From assembly GCA_002686995.1 (NCBI GenBank), contig NYZC01000027.1:1-34301 (forward strand): a stretch of 34,301 bases of DNA, read 5' to 3'. Numbering within the stretch: position 1 is the stretch's first letter; every line of letters begins with the position of its first letter. Below the pieces are notes generated by a model, which worked only from the letters and a program-made list of their open reading frames with translations, had not been told where the DNA came from and made no database searches. Shown one piece after another: positions 16,854 through 25,848 of this stretch. The stretch comes from Phycisphaeraceae bacterium. GTDB taxonomy: Bacteria; Planctomycetota; Phycisphaerae; Phycisphaerales; Phycisphaeraceae. The position numbers and the translations under genes were made by a program.

Positions 16854-18116
16854 TTGGCCGACCTGACCATCCGCGATATCCGATGTTTCCTGACCCGTCA
16901 CCTCGTCGTGGTCAAGGTCGAGACGAGCGAACCGGAACTCTACGGTCTGGGCTGCGCCACGTTCACCTACCGGGCGACGGCGATCGCGGCGGTCGTTCAT
17001 GACTATCTCAGACCCTTCCTGGTGGGCAAGGATCCGTCCCAGATCGAGGATATCTGGCAGTCGTGCATGGTGGCCGCCTACTGGCGCAACGGTCCCGTCC
17101 TCAACAACGCGCTCAGCGGGATCGACATGGCGCTGTGGGACATCAAGGGAAAAGTCGCGGGCATGCCCCTTTACGAGCTGTTCGGCGGCAGGTCGCGTGA
17201 GGCGGCGGCCGTCTACCTCGTGCCCGGCGGCCGCGACCTGCAGGAGTTCGACGACAACCTGAACCGGATGGTGGACGAGGGGTGCCGCCACTTCAAGATC
17301 AACGGGCTCCAGAGCATCCTCGAGCCGGACATGTCGCGCCATGCGCCGATCAGCCTCACCCGAAAGATACCGACGGTCGACCCCACGTCGGGCTATCTGC
17401 AGAAGCACATGGGCAGGATCGAGGATTCCCGCCGCCTGGTTCGCGTCATCGAGGCGGCGTTCGATACGTTTCGCACCCGGTTCGGGCCCGAATTGAACGC
17501 GTTGTACGACGTGCACGAGCGGCTGCCCCCGATGGACGGCCTGGCCCTGGCCAAGCGGCTCGAAAAGTACGATCCCTACTTCATCGAGGACCTGCTTGCC
17601 CCCGAAGACAACGACTATTACCGAATCCTGCGCCAGCAGACCAGTGTGCCCATCGCGATGGGCGAGTTGTACAACCATCCGCACGAGATCGTCCCGATGA
17701 TCAAGGATCGCCTTCTCGATTTCCTCCGGCTGCACCTTTCGCAGGTGGGCGGCCTGACGCCGGCGCGCAAGCTGACGTCCCTGTGCGAGCCGTTCGGGAT
17801 TCGCACTGCCTGGCACGGGCCTGGTGACGTCTCTCCGGTCGGACACGCGGCCAATCTCATGCTGGACCTGCACGCGTGGAACTTCGGCATCCAGGAGGCG
17901 GCGCCGCTGTATCGGCCGGACAGCATCCTCAGTGACATGTTCCCGGGGATGCCGCAAGTGCGCGAGGGACACATGTGGTCCAACGACGGGCCGGGCCTCG
18001 GCATCGAATTCGACGAGACGCTTGCCGTCAAGCACCCGACACCCGCGCCCGATGCCGCGGCGATGGGCGCCATGGGCAACGTGCGTCGCCCCGACGGCAC
18101 GGTGATCCGACCATGA
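16854..18116 (+). CDS. Enolase-superfamily sugar acid dehydratase, mannonate dehydratase (ManD)-like
   Basis: The product has 420 residues from a TTG start; an in-frame ATG at 16806 would add 16 residues. TTG is preferred because GGAG lies 8 bases ahead and relatives begin just before the 'I.DIR.F' strand. The N-terminal capping domain includes NGPVLNNALSGIDMALWDIKGK. In the barrel, metal ligands appear as Asp (with His) in YDVHERL, Glu in FIEDLLAPED and Glu in AMGELYN; His in TAWHGPGDVSPVG is the likely base. FGIQE follows, as in ManD. Enzymes of this group dehydrate mannonate or gluconate to 2-keto-3-deoxygluconate. The mid-loop (RHAPISLTRKIPTVDP) differs from standard ManD, so another acid sugar is possible. 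It overlaps the next gene by ATGA. A TATGCT at 16805-16810 may be a -10 box. Confidence 0.87.
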   Translation: MADLTIRDIRCFLTRHLVVVKVETSEPELYGLGCATFTYRATAIAAVVHDYLRPFLVGKDPSQIEDIWQSCMVAAYWRNGPVLNNALSGIDMALWDIKGKVAGMPLYELFGGRSREAAAVYLVPGGRDLQEFDDNLNRMVDEGCRHFKINGLQSILEPDMSRHAPISLTRKIPTVDPTSGYLQKHMGRIEDSRRLVRVIEAAFDTFRTRFGPELNALYDVHERLPPMDGLALAKRLEKYDPYFIEDLLAPEDNDYYRILRQQTSVPIAMGELYNHPHEIVPMIKDRLLDFLRLHLSQVGGLTPARKLTSLCEPFGIRTAWHGPGDVSPVGHAANLMLDLHAWNFGIQEAAPLYRPDSILSDMFPGMPQVREGHMWSNDGPGLGIEFDETLAVKHPTPAPDAAAMGAMGNVRRPDGTVIRP

Positions 18117-19222
18117 GTAGTCCGCACCGTGTCGCCGTGGTCGGTGGGGCGGGCGTCTGGGGCCGGCGCTACATGCGCGCTTACGCGGATCGGCCGGACT
18201 GCCGGATCGTCGCGCTGGTGGATCGGGCCGCCGGGCGCCGCGACGCGTTTGCCCGTCACTTCGGTGCCGAATCGGTTTACGACGATGTCGCCGCGATGCT
18301 GGCCGACCAGGTCCCCGACATCGTCTCGCTCGTCCTGCCCGTCGCCGTGTCACCCGGAGTCGTGATGACCTGCGCCCGGGCCGGCGTGCGCGTGGTCTCG
18401 TGCGAGAAGCCGATCGCGACGTCGTTGCAGGAAGCCGACGAGATGATCCGTATCTGCCGCGCGTGCGGCACCATGCTCGGGTGCAGCACCGCCTATTGGG
18501 AGGGCAGGCATCTGCTCGCCACGGCCCGCTACCTTCTCGACGAAAAGCCGCTGGGTCGTATCACGGCCGCATCGATTCCGGCGGGGGTCGAAAGGGAGGT
18601 GGCCGGCGCCGGGTGCGTGGCATTCAGTCTTCTTGCGCTCTTTACCGGGATGACGCCGGCCTGGGTGGAGGGCCACGCGCTGCCGTCGTGGGAACGCTAC
18701 ACGTGGCCGACCGACGTTGCTGCGTGCGAGATCGACTCGGGCGTCTACGGTCGCATCGGGATGTCGGAGGGTGTGGTTTGCGACATTCCCGATCCCTCGG
18801 TCCACCCGCTGACGTCCTATTGCCCCCTCTCCGTCACCTTCGAAGAAGGACGGCTGTGGCTCCAGAACTACAGGAATCCCGTGATCATCAGGGGCTGGGG
18901 TCCCGCGTCCGCGCCGCTTTGGCTGCACCGTCACTGGGAAGATGGTGGCGTCCTGGTGCCACCCGCCGTGGCGCGCCTGGTTCACGCATTGGAGACCGGG
19001 GAACCGGTCATCTGTGACTGCGACGATATGCGTCGCGCGCACGAGGTCGCAATCGCGCTGAAGCAATCCGCCCACGACGGGAATCGCCGCGTCGACCTGC
19101 CGCTCGTTGACCGCTCCGCTCGAATTCTCCCCCACGCCCACCGCCTGCACGGCGGCGACCGGGTCGGATGGGAGAACACTCATTACGAAAAGCCGCCGGA
19201 TCTCGAGGCGTCGGGCGTGTGA
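18113..19222 (+). CDS. Gfo/Idh/MocA family NAD(P)-dependent oxidoreductase (second copy)
   Basis: The 369-residue protein has an N-terminal Rossmann domain (RVAVVGGAGVWGRRYMRAY, loop at residues 11-17) and the EKP motif at 98-100 (SCEKPIATSLQEADEM). The C-terminal domain is less typical: the region where relatives carry the catalytic 'GxHxxD' reads GAGCVAFSLLALFTG and lacks an evident His. It starts inside the stop of the ManD-like gene (ATGA at 18113-18116), so the dehydratase and dehydrogenase are translationally coupled and probably act on related acid sugars. It is convergent with the DUF4838-LRR gene, with 53 bp between stops and no obvious terminator. Confidence 0.88.
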   Translation: MSSPHRVAVVGGAGVWGRRYMRAYADRPDCRIVALVDRAAGRRDAFARHFGAESVYDDVAAMLADQVPDIVSLVLPVAVSPGVVMTCARAGVRVVSCEKPIATSLQEADEMIRICRACGTMLGCSTAYWEGRHLLATARYLLDEKPLGRITAASIPAGVEREVAGAGCVAFSLLALFTGMTPAWVEGHALPSWERYTWPTDVAACEIDSGVYGRIGMSEGVVCDIPDPSVHPLTSYCPLSVTFEEGRLWLQNYRNPVIIRGWGPASAPLWLHRHWEDGGVLVPPAVARLVHALETGEPVICDCDDMRRAHEVAIALKQSAHDGNRRVDLPLVDRSARILPHAHRLHGGDRVGWENTHYEKPPDLEASGV

Positions 19223-19275
19223 TTCGGGTGTGACCGATCGGCGGCAAGGCTTGGCTGAATTAAGCGCTTTTGATC

Positions 19276-21786
19276 TCAGTACCGCCTGACATGCAAATCA
19301 GGGTTCGCCCGTTGAAGCGTGTTGACCGCCTCTTCCGTCACGCTCGTGACGTCGTATAGATTCAGCATATCCAGCTTGTCGAGTTGCTGCAGGTGCCCGA
19401 TGCCCGCGTCGGTCACGGCCGTCGTGTAGAGATCCAGGTGCTGCAACGCTTTGAGCGTCGCGACGTCGGCCAGGCCTTGATCCTTCACCTGCGTGTAGGA
19501 CAGCGCAAGATGTTTCAGGCCGGTCATGTCGCGGAGGATCGTCATGGACTGATTGCCGACACGCGTGTGGACCAGCGTCAGCACCGTCAGCTTCTTCATT
19601 CGTCGCAGGCTCGATATGCCGAGGTCGGTAATCTTCGTCCCGACGTTCCTGGCGTCCCCGCCGAGATGCAGTTCGGTGAGATTCTCCAGGCCTTCCAGGT
19701 GGACCAGCCCTTCGTCCGTGACGTCGGTGTACCGAATGTCCAGCGATTCCAGCTGCGTCGCGTGCCTCAGGGCGGCGAGGCCGGCGTCCGTGATACTGCT
19801 GCCGCACAGATTCAGGCGCTTCGCGTTCGTCAGGTCCGCTGCCAGCAGTCCGTCGTCGTCCTCGATCCAGGGATCGCTCGGATCGTCGGGTCTGCCGTGT
19901 CGCAGCAGCTTGCGGATGCGCCGGTAGTATTCGCGCTCAGTCTGCACGTTCCGGCCCCGGTAGCTCTCGCTCATGTGGGTGACGCGCGCCGCCCGGCCGG
20001 TCTCGATGAACCGGCGCCCCGCCATGCGAACTTCCGGCGGCGCCACGTAGGACGGGTCGTTTCTCATATCCGCATAGGCATGGTCGAGCATCATCTTCCA
20101 GCCTGTCATGCGAAGCGTGGCCACGCGAAGGCGAACGGCGATCGTATCGGCCTTCGACTCCGCCTCGGCGAGCATGTCTTCAGCGATTCGGATATGACGC
20201 TGTTCATCGGTCCGGGTGAAGACGCGGTGCTCGTCGCCGCGTGACACCGCTTTTTCGCCGTAGTCTTCGTGCAGGTAGGCGAGGTAACGCAGGACGTCAT
20301 CGGCCGCCGGGCCGTAGTAATGACGGCAGAACTCCTCGATCTGCGGGCGGCTGTCGTCCTGCGGCCGCCACATCGCCCGCGCCAGGAGGTAGTAGCGCAG
20401 CGGCTGCAGATCGGCCCCGGCGCTTTGCACGTTTTGCGCGAAGAATCCCCTGGCTCGGTACTTCTCGTTCATGATCCGGATGTTGTAGGCAATGTAGCGC
20501 AGGTTGGGATTCGGCTTGAAATAGTCGGAGAAGAGAATTGTGTGCTTGGTCCATACGTATAGCGAACCATCACCGACCATTCGGCTTCCGTTCGCGAACC
20601 GGTCGGCCATGATCGAAACGCCGGGTTTGGACGGATCGTCGAACGGATAGCGCCAGTCGATGCTGCTGACGACTTCGAGGATCACGTTCGATGCGGGCCT
20701 GGTCTTCTGCGGCGGATCCGACTGGTAGAACATCGTCTTGAGCAGAGCTTGCGGATATTTGACGGCGACCCGAGCGGCGATGGCATTCAGCAGCCGCACC
20801 TGCGGTCCGCCGGCGCCGCGAACCACGCCTTCTTCGAGGTTGATGGCCAGACAGGGCTCGCACTGGCAGTGCCAGGGACTGTCGTTGGCCGAAACCGAAA
20901 CCACGTACTTGTTGTAGGGGTTCTGCTGGTGGGCTTCATCGAGCCACGCGAGGACCATGTCCATGGCCAGGCGCTGGACGTCCGGGTTCGTCATGCAGGG
21001 CTGCGTGATGATGCCTTTGTACCTGTCGCGGCGCTCGCCTTCGTAGAAGGCAAAGTATTCGGGATGGTCCTTGAAATAGTTCTCGTGGGGCACGAAGGCC
21101 TGGAATGAATGCGTCGGCCGCCCGATCATCTTGACGCCGCCCAGCGTCTTCTCATCCATGACCTGAAACGAAATGCCGTTCATGCGGTTGCGTCGCGTCG
21201 CGTCGCCCAGCAGCCCGCCTTCCCAGATCGTGCGCCGCTCGATCGGCGGTCCGTAGACCCGCGAGGTCGCGGCCACCTCGAGCGTGGGTCGTGTCGGCAC
21301 GTAGTTGACCATATGGGCGAGGAAGCGAACCCCCAGCTCGACGTCGAGGAAGTCGTACACGCCATAGAGCGTGGCCCGCGGAATGTTGCCCATGATCAGC
21401 AGCCGCTCATCCTCGCGAACGATTGCGAATCCCTCCCAGTTGTCCGTGCGCAAATGGGACGGAAGGTCACTGCGTGCCTTGCGCGTGGTGTCTCCAAGAA
21501 CGATCTCCGTGTCGGTGATCGGCGCGTCGTCGGTCCGCACCGGAAAGACCGCACCCGTCATCTGCTTGAGGAACAGGGCAAGCTCTTCCGCCGCCAGGGT
21601 TTCCGCAGGTCCGGCGTCACGGGCGATCACGATCGCGTAGCGCGTTCGCCCATCCCGCGCCAGCAGGAGCGGCGCCGCTGGATCAGCAGCGGCCGCGATG
21701 TTCGGGATCGCGGGAAGCAGACACAGAACGACCATCGCGGCGCGGACAACCATACATGTGTTCTTCATGGGACATGTGTTCTTCAT
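19276..21786 (-). CDS. Secreted DUF4838 protein with C-terminal leucine-rich repeats
   Basis: The 836-residue product begins with a signal peptide (hydrophobic VVRAAMVVLCLLPAIPNIAAAA, residues ~13-34, cleavage near AAAADP). An alpha/beta domain (~40-180; RATLYGVYDFLDVELGVRFL) and DUF4838 (~210-520; WHCQCEPCLAINLEEGVVRG, LRYYLLARAMWRP) follow, clearly paralogous to the protein at 8803. Instead of a beta-sandwich, the last ~185 residues are about seven leucine-rich repeats of planctomycete style (SITDAGLAALRHATQLESLDI, DVTDEGLVHLEGLENLTELHL). GAGGT precedes the first ATG at 21786. An 18-bp duplication gives a second identical start region at 21768. It is likely exported and binds a glycan or a protein through the LRR. 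The gene is divergent from the PhyH gene. Confidence 0.87.
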   Translation of the reverse strand: MKNTCPMKNTCMVVRAAMVVLCLLPAIPNIAAAADPAAPLLLARDGRTRYAIVIARDAGPAETLAAEELALFLKQMTGAVFPVRTDDAPITDTEIVLGDTTRKARSDLPSHLRTDNWEGFAIVREDERLLIMGNIPRATLYGVYDFLDVELGVRFLAHMVNYVPTRPTLEVAATSRVYGPPIERRTIWEGGLLGDATRRNRMNGISFQVMDEKTLGGVKMIGRPTHSFQAFVPHENYFKDHPEYFAFYEGERRDRYKGIITQPCMTNPDVQRLAMDMVLAWLDEAHQQNPYNKYVVSVSANDSPWHCQCEPCLAINLEEGVVRGAGGPQVRLLNAIAARVAVKYPQALLKTMFYQSDPPQKTRPASNVILEVVSSIDWRYPFDDPSKPGVSIMADRFANGSRMVGDGSLYVWTKHTILFSDYFKPNPNLRYIAYNIRIMNEKYRARGFFAQNVQSAGADLQPLRYYLLARAMWRPQDDSRPQIEEFCRHYYGPAADDVLRYLAYLHEDYGEKAVSRGDEHRVFTRTDEQRHIRIAEDMLAEAESKADTIAVRLRVATLRMTGWKMMLDHAYADMRNDPSYVAPPEVRMAGRRFIETGRAARVTHMSESYRGRNVQTEREYYRRIRKLLRHGRPDDPSDPWIEDDDGLLAADLTNAKRLNLCGSSITDAGLAALRHATQLESLDIRYTDVTDEGLVHLEGLENLTELHLGGDARNVGTKITDLGISSLRRMKKLTVLTLVHTRVGNQSMTILRDMTGLKHLALSYTQVKDQGLADVATLKALQHLDLYTTAVTDAGIGHLQQLDKLDMLNLYDVTSVTEEAVNTLQRANPDLHVRRY

Positions 21787-21789
21787 GGG
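21754..21789. repeat. 18-bp perfect tandem duplication at the start of the DUF4838-LRR gene
   Basis: Two adjacent copies of ACATGTGTTCTTCATGGG on the plus strand duplicate the start codon and the next codons (Met-Lys-Asn-Thr-Cys-Pro twice). Only the upstream copy is preceded by GAGGT at a good distance. Confidence 0.95.
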
Positions 21790-21891
21790 GCGGTACCTCG
21801 GGATGGCCAGTCTACCCTTTGAACGGGAACAAGGCCGGGCACCAGACGCTCGCCTGCAACGTCTTCTGCACGAGAGGCAGTCGCGACGCGA

Positions 21892-21920
21892 TTGTAGCGC
21901 CGAGGGGAGCGTGGTAAATT
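21892..21920 (+). promoter_or_regulatory. Possible sigma70-like promoter for the PhyH gene
   Basis: TTGTAG (21892-21897) and TAAATT (21915-21920) are separated by 17 bp, in an otherwise GC-rich spacer, 70 bp before the ATG at 21991. Matches to consensus are 3/6 and 4/6, so it is only suggestive. Confidence 0.28.
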
Positions 21921-21990
21921 CACGGCGCCGGCAAAGGACCCGACACATCGATCCCGGAAGGTTTGGGCAAGCACGAACGGAAGCGTCAGA

Positions 21991-22734
21991 ATGCAGTTCC
22001 GCGACATCGTAGATCGGTACCAGGAGGACGGTTTTGCCATCGTGCGCGGTGTGTTCGACGCGGAGGCGTTGGGGACGATCGATTCGGCGCTCGATGTCGT
22101 CGTTCACGAGATCGCGCCGAAGATGCCAAAGGGTGAGGTGTACTACGAAGAAGCGGACACGCAGTCGATCAAGAGCATGTTCCGCATGGAGGACCACGGC
22201 GAAGCGTTCCTGTCGCTTCTGCGGCATCCCGTGTTGCTGGGACTTGCTCGCGCCGTCTTCGACGACCCGGCCATGGACCTGGGCACCGTGATGTATTTCG
22301 GAAAGGCGGCCCGTTCCGGTTCGCTCACACCGCCTCACCAGGACAACTTCTACCAGTGCTTCGAGCCGCCGGAGGCGATGCGGATCACCATTGCCATGGA
22401 TGCGTCAACCGCGGACAACGGACCGCTGACGTGCCAGCGTGGCACCCATCTTCTCGGCGTCCTTCCCCACCGGCCTTCGGACGTCCTCGGTTTCAGCCAG
22501 GTGCTTGACCAGGTCCCCGACCCGACCCGGTATCCCGACGTGGAGATATGCCTTGAACCGGGTGATATCTGCATTCACGCCACGAACACGGTTCACCACA
22601 GCGGACCGAATCGGACCGATCACCCGCGACGACAACTCGCCGTCGAGTGCTCTTCCACGCGCGTCCGACAGAACCAGTCGCTTCTGGCCGAGCGCCGCGA
22701 GGCGGTGGCCCGTCTTCACCGGAAGCATCAGTAA
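21991..22734 (+). CDS. Phytanoyl-CoA dioxygenase (PhyH) family Fe(II)/2-oxoglutarate oxygenase
   Basis: The 247-residue protein has the double-stranded beta-helix iron site: H116-Q-D118 in TPPHQDNFYQ, distal H202 in NTVHHSGPNRTD, and R214 for 2-oxoglutarate in HPRRQLAV. The GDICIHATNTVHHSGPN strand is typical of bacterial PhyH proteins of ~250 residues. Such enzymes hydroxylate many small molecules, and some PhyH proteins (PhnY) hydroxylate aminoethylphosphonate. A phnA gene lies 7 kb away, but the PhnY partner PhnZ is absent here, so no such role can be assigned. GGAAG lies ~8 bases before the ATG. The gene is divergent from the DUF4838-LRR gene and convergent with purL. Confidence 0.88.
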   Translation: MQFRDIVDRYQEDGFAIVRGVFDAEALGTIDSALDVVVHEIAPKMPKGEVYYEEADTQSIKSMFRMEDHGEAFLSLLRHPVLLGLARAVFDDPAMDLGTVMYFGKAARSGSLTPPHQDNFYQCFEPPEAMRITIAMDASTADNGPLTCQRGTHLLGVLPHRPSDVLGFSQVLDQVPDPTRYPDVEICLEPGDICIHATNTVHHSGPNRTDHPRRQLAVECSSTRVRQNQSLLAERREAVARLHRKHQ

Positions 22735-22739
22735 GAGCT

Positions 22740-22780
22740 CCTGACGGATCGATCGTCAGGCCCGAACAGAAGCATTCTGT
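22740..22780. terminator. Two adjacent hairpins between convergent genes, possible bidirectional terminator
   Basis: CCTGACG (22740-22746) pairs with CGTCAGG (22754-22760), and ACAGAA (22766-22771) pairs with TTCTGT (22775-22780) around a 3-nt loop. They lie in the 78-bp gap between PhyH and purL stops. Neither has a U-run, so intrinsic termination is uncertain. Confidence 0.35.
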
Positions 22781-22812
22781 CAGGGGCCAGGTCGATCACC
22801 CCGGCGTCGGTC

Positions 22813-25800
22813 TTACCAGTCCAGCGTGCCGCGCCACGCCCGGTGCATCACACCAATCTCTACGGACGCGTCGCCGTCGATCACCAGTCGATCGCCGGTC
22901 GTGAACGTGCCGATCACGCGACATTCGACGCCGCCTGACGCGCACGTGCCGGTTACGTGCAAAAGGTTCGCCTCGGTGATCTCCAGCAGGTAGCGACCCG
23001 GGGTTTCCGCGAAAGCCAGCGCCGCCGCGTCGATCGCGTCGTCACCGGCGGCGTGGAGGTCGAGGTCGAGGCCGAGCCGACCCGCCATCGCCATCTCGGC
23101 GGCGGCCACGAGCAGTCCGCCGTCGCTGCAGTCGTGCGCCGATCGCACGCGGCCGTCGCGAATCAGTCGGCTGACGGCGGCGGCCGCGGCCGGGTCGGCC
23201 TCCAGGTCGACCCTTGGGATGCGCAGGTCGCCGGACCGATCGCCGGTGACGCGCACGTAGTGACTGCCGCCCATCGCACCCGTAGTGCGCCCGACCATCA
23301 CGAGGCGGTTGCCCGCGGCCTTGGCGTCCATCGTGACGCAGCGCGTCGTGTCCTCGACGAGCCCGACGGCGGTGATCAGCAGCGTCGGCGGGATCGTCAG
23401 GATGTCGCCGTCGTCGGTGGTGAACTGGTTGTTCAGCGAGTCCTTGCCGGAGACGAACGGCGCGCGGTAGGCCAGCGCACCGTCGTGACACGCCACGGCG
23501 GCGCGGACCAGGGCGCCCAGTTGGGCGGGGTCGTCACAGCTCGGCCAGCAGAAGTTGTCCAGGATCGCGATCCTCGACGCGTCGGCGCCGACGCAGACGG
23601 TGTTGCGGATCGCCTCGTCGATCGAGGCGAGCGCCATCCAGTAGGCGTCGCCGTCCTCGGCATGCTCCGGCGAGGCCTTCTCACCGATCGTGTTCTGCTG
23701 CCCAGCCGCGATCGCGACGCCGCGTCGGCTGGCAAGCTTGGGCCGGATCACGGCCGCGTCCGACGGCCCGTCCTGGTGCGGCCCGACGAGGGGCTTGACG
23801 ACGGATCCGCCCTGCACCTCGTGGTCGTACTGGCGCACGATCCAGTGTTTCGAGGCGATGTTCGGGTGGGCTAGCAGCGTGATCAGCATCTCCGCGAGGT
23901 CGGGTGCGGGCGCCGCAGGCTGCGCGCGCGGCGCGGCCGGTTGCGGCTGCCACGTCGCGCGGCGCTGCGTCGAAGGGATACCGTCGTGGAGGAAACCCAT
24001 CGACATCGCGCCGACCTCGAGGTCCTCGTATTTGAGGCGCAGCAGCGGCTCGCCGTCTTCGCCCGTCGCGCCGAAGTGGCCGAGGCGGCACATCTCCACG
24101 TCCTCCGCCACGCAGAGCTCGGCCAGCGCCTCGACGTGGCGGGGCGGCACCGCGAGCACCATGCGCTCCTGGGCTTCGCTGATCCAGATCTCCGTGTAGG
24201 ACAGTCCCTGGTACTTCAGCGGCGCGGTTTCGAGCGTGACTTCGGCCCCGACGTGCTCGCCCATCTCGCCGACCGCGCTGGAGTAGCCGCCCGCGCCGCA
24301 ATCGGTGATCGCAGTGAACAGCGGACCGTCGGGCGCGTCGCGCGCCTGGAGGATGACGTCGAGCGTCTTCTTCTGCGTGATGGCGTTGCCGATCTGCACC
24401 GCGTGCGAGAACTCGTCGGCGTGCGTGTCGGTCAGCTCGGCGCTGGAGAACGTCGCGCCGTGGATGCCGTCGCGGCCAGTACGGCCGCCCAGCACGACGA
24501 TCGCGTCGCCGGGGTCCGGGGCGCCGAAGGCCAGGCGGATCGGAATGATGCCGACGCAGCCGGCGAAGACGAGCGGGTTGCCGAGGTAGTCCGGGTCGAA
24601 GCACACCGAGCCGTTGACCGTGGCGATTCCCATCCGGTTGCCGTAGTCGCGCACGCCGGCCACGACCTGCTGCAGCACGCGCTTCGGATGGATCACGCCG
24701 GACGGGACATCGGTGGTGTCGGGGGGCGCGACGGCGAACGTATCGGTGTTGGCGCCCGGCGGGGCGGCGCGCCCCGTGCCCATGATGTCGCGGATACAGC
24801 CGCCGATTCCCGTGGCGGCGCCGCCGTACGGCTCGATCGCGCTGGGGTGATTGTGCGTCTCGACCTTGATGGCGATGCCGTCCTCGTCGTCGAATCGCAC
24901 GATGCCCGCATTGTCCTCGAAGACGCTGATGCACCAGCCTTCGAGATCCGGCTGCGCCATCAGCGCACGCGTGCTGGCTGCGATCGTGCTCGCAAGCAGA
25001 TTCTCGATCGTGATCGAGCCGTCGTCGTTCAGCCGGTGGCCGGGGCGGCGCGCGATCTCGTCCGGCCCGAGGCCCGGGATGGCGGCCCCGGGCGCCTGCG
25101 CCTCGTAGCGGATCGTTGCCTTGAGCGTCTTGTGCACGCAGTGCTCGGACCAGGTCTGCGCGAGCGTCTCCAGCTCGATGTCGGTCGGCTCGCGGCCCGC
25201 GCGGCGGTAGTGCTCCGCGATCGCCGACATCTCCTCGAGCGAAAGGAACAGGTGCCCCTCCCGGGAGAGGCGTTCGAGACCCTTGTCGTCGAGATCACGG
25301 ATCGCGATGTGCCGGAGCGTCGGCGTGTACGGGTGGCCGTGCTCGAACCGATCCGGGTGGTACGGCTCGAGATGGATGTCCTGGATGACCGGGTTCGCCA
25401 CCGCGCCGACGGCGAAGCGACGGGCGTCTTCGGGCGTCGGATCGTCGCCGCTGAGGTCGAAGCGATGCCCGGTGCGCACCGAGATCGACTCGCGGTCGAG
25501 ATCGTCGAGCATTTCGACGATGGCCTGTCGCGCCGAGTCCGCCACGGGATCCATCACGCCGGGCTTGTAGTGGACCTCGATCATGCAGCCGGGGGCGGGC
25601 GCTGCGGTGGCGCCGAGCCGCGCGGTCTGGTTCACGGGGTCGGCGAGCAGCTCGCTCGCGACGCGATCGAGATCATCCGGCGGCAGGGACGCCTCGATCA
25701 GGTAGATCCGCGCCGACCGCAGATCCGTCTGCGCCCCGCAGAAGCGGCGGGCGTCGAGCAGCACGCTGGCGGCGACGGGATCGTCGTCCCCTGCGTGCGG

Positions 25801-25833
25801 CCAGACTTCGATGCGGTGAACGGGGGTGGGCAC
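22813..25833 (-). CDS. purL: Phosphoribosylformylglycinamidine synthase, PurL with two fused N-terminal PurS-like domains
   Basis: The 1006-residue protein makes FGAM in purine biosynthesis. Residues ~5-75 and ~83-155 are two PurS-like units (RIEVWPHAGDDDP...LLADPVNQTARLG and MIEVHYKPGVMDPVADSAR...ANPVIQDIHLE). The linker with TDIELETLAQTWSEHC (SEHC at 229-232) follows, then the two AIRS-like halves with VETHNHPSAIEPYGGAATG (~324-342) and HDCSDGGLLVAAAEMAMAG. The protein ends without a PurQ glutaminase domain, so PurQ must be encoded elsewhere. Free-standing small PurL is ~720-750 residues, and large PurL (~1300) has PurS-like, PurL and glutaminase parts. This one is intermediate. The start is a GTG at 25833. 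Confidence 0.95.
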   Translation of the reverse strand: MPTPVHRIEVWPHAGDDDPVAASVLLDARRFCGAQTDLRSARIYLIEASLPPDDLDRVASELLADPVNQTARLGATAAPAPGCMIEVHYKPGVMDPVADSARQAIVEMLDDLDRESISVRTGHRFDLSGDDPTPEDARRFAVGAVANPVIQDIHLEPYHPDRFEHGHPYTPTLRHIAIRDLDDKGLERLSREGHLFLSLEEMSAIAEHYRRAGREPTDIELETLAQTWSEHCVHKTLKATIRYEAQAPGAAIPGLGPDEIARRPGHRLNDDGSITIENLLASTIAASTRALMAQPDLEGWCISVFEDNAGIVRFDDEDGIAIKVETHNHPSAIEPYGGAATGIGGCIRDIMGTGRAAPPGANTDTFAVAPPDTTDVPSGVIHPKRVLQQVVAGVRDYGNRMGIATVNGSVCFDPDYLGNPLVFAGCVGIIPIRLAFGAPDPGDAIVVLGGRTGRDGIHGATFSSAELTDTHADEFSHAVQIGNAITQKKTLDVILQARDAPDGPLFTAITDCGAGGYSSAVGEMGEHVGAEVTLETAPLKYQGLSYTEIWISEAQERMVLAVPPRHVEALAELCVAEDVEMCRLGHFGATGEDGEPLLRLKYEDLEVGAMSMGFLHDGIPSTQRRATWQPQPAAPRAQPAAPAPDLAEMLITLLAHPNIASKHWIVRQYDHEVQGGSVVKPLVGPHQDGPSDAAVIRPKLASRRGVAIAAGQQNTIGEKASPEHAEDGDAYWMALASIDEAIRNTVCVGADASRIAILDNFCWPSCDDPAQLGALVRAAVACHDGALAYRAPFVSGKDSLNNQFTTDDGDILTIPPTLLITAVGLVEDTTRCVTMDAKAAGNRLVMVGRTTGAMGGSHYVRVTGDRSGDLRIPRVDLEADPAAAAAVSRLIRDGRVRSAHDCSDGGLLVAAAEMAMAGRLGLDLDLHAAGDDAIDAAALAFAETPGRYLLEITEANLLHVTGTCASGGVECRVIGTFTTGDRLVIDGDASVEIGVMHRAWRGTLDW

Positions 25834-25848
25834 GGAGCCATCGTACTC

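Noticed and set aside
16713-18353. 546-codon minus-strand frame over the ManD-like gene
   Set aside because: Only its last ~25 codons look protein-like; the rest is the shadow of the plus-strand enzyme.
22740-22780. Classical intrinsic terminator
   Set aside because: Hairpins are present but neither side has a U-run, so it is kept only as a low-confidence call.
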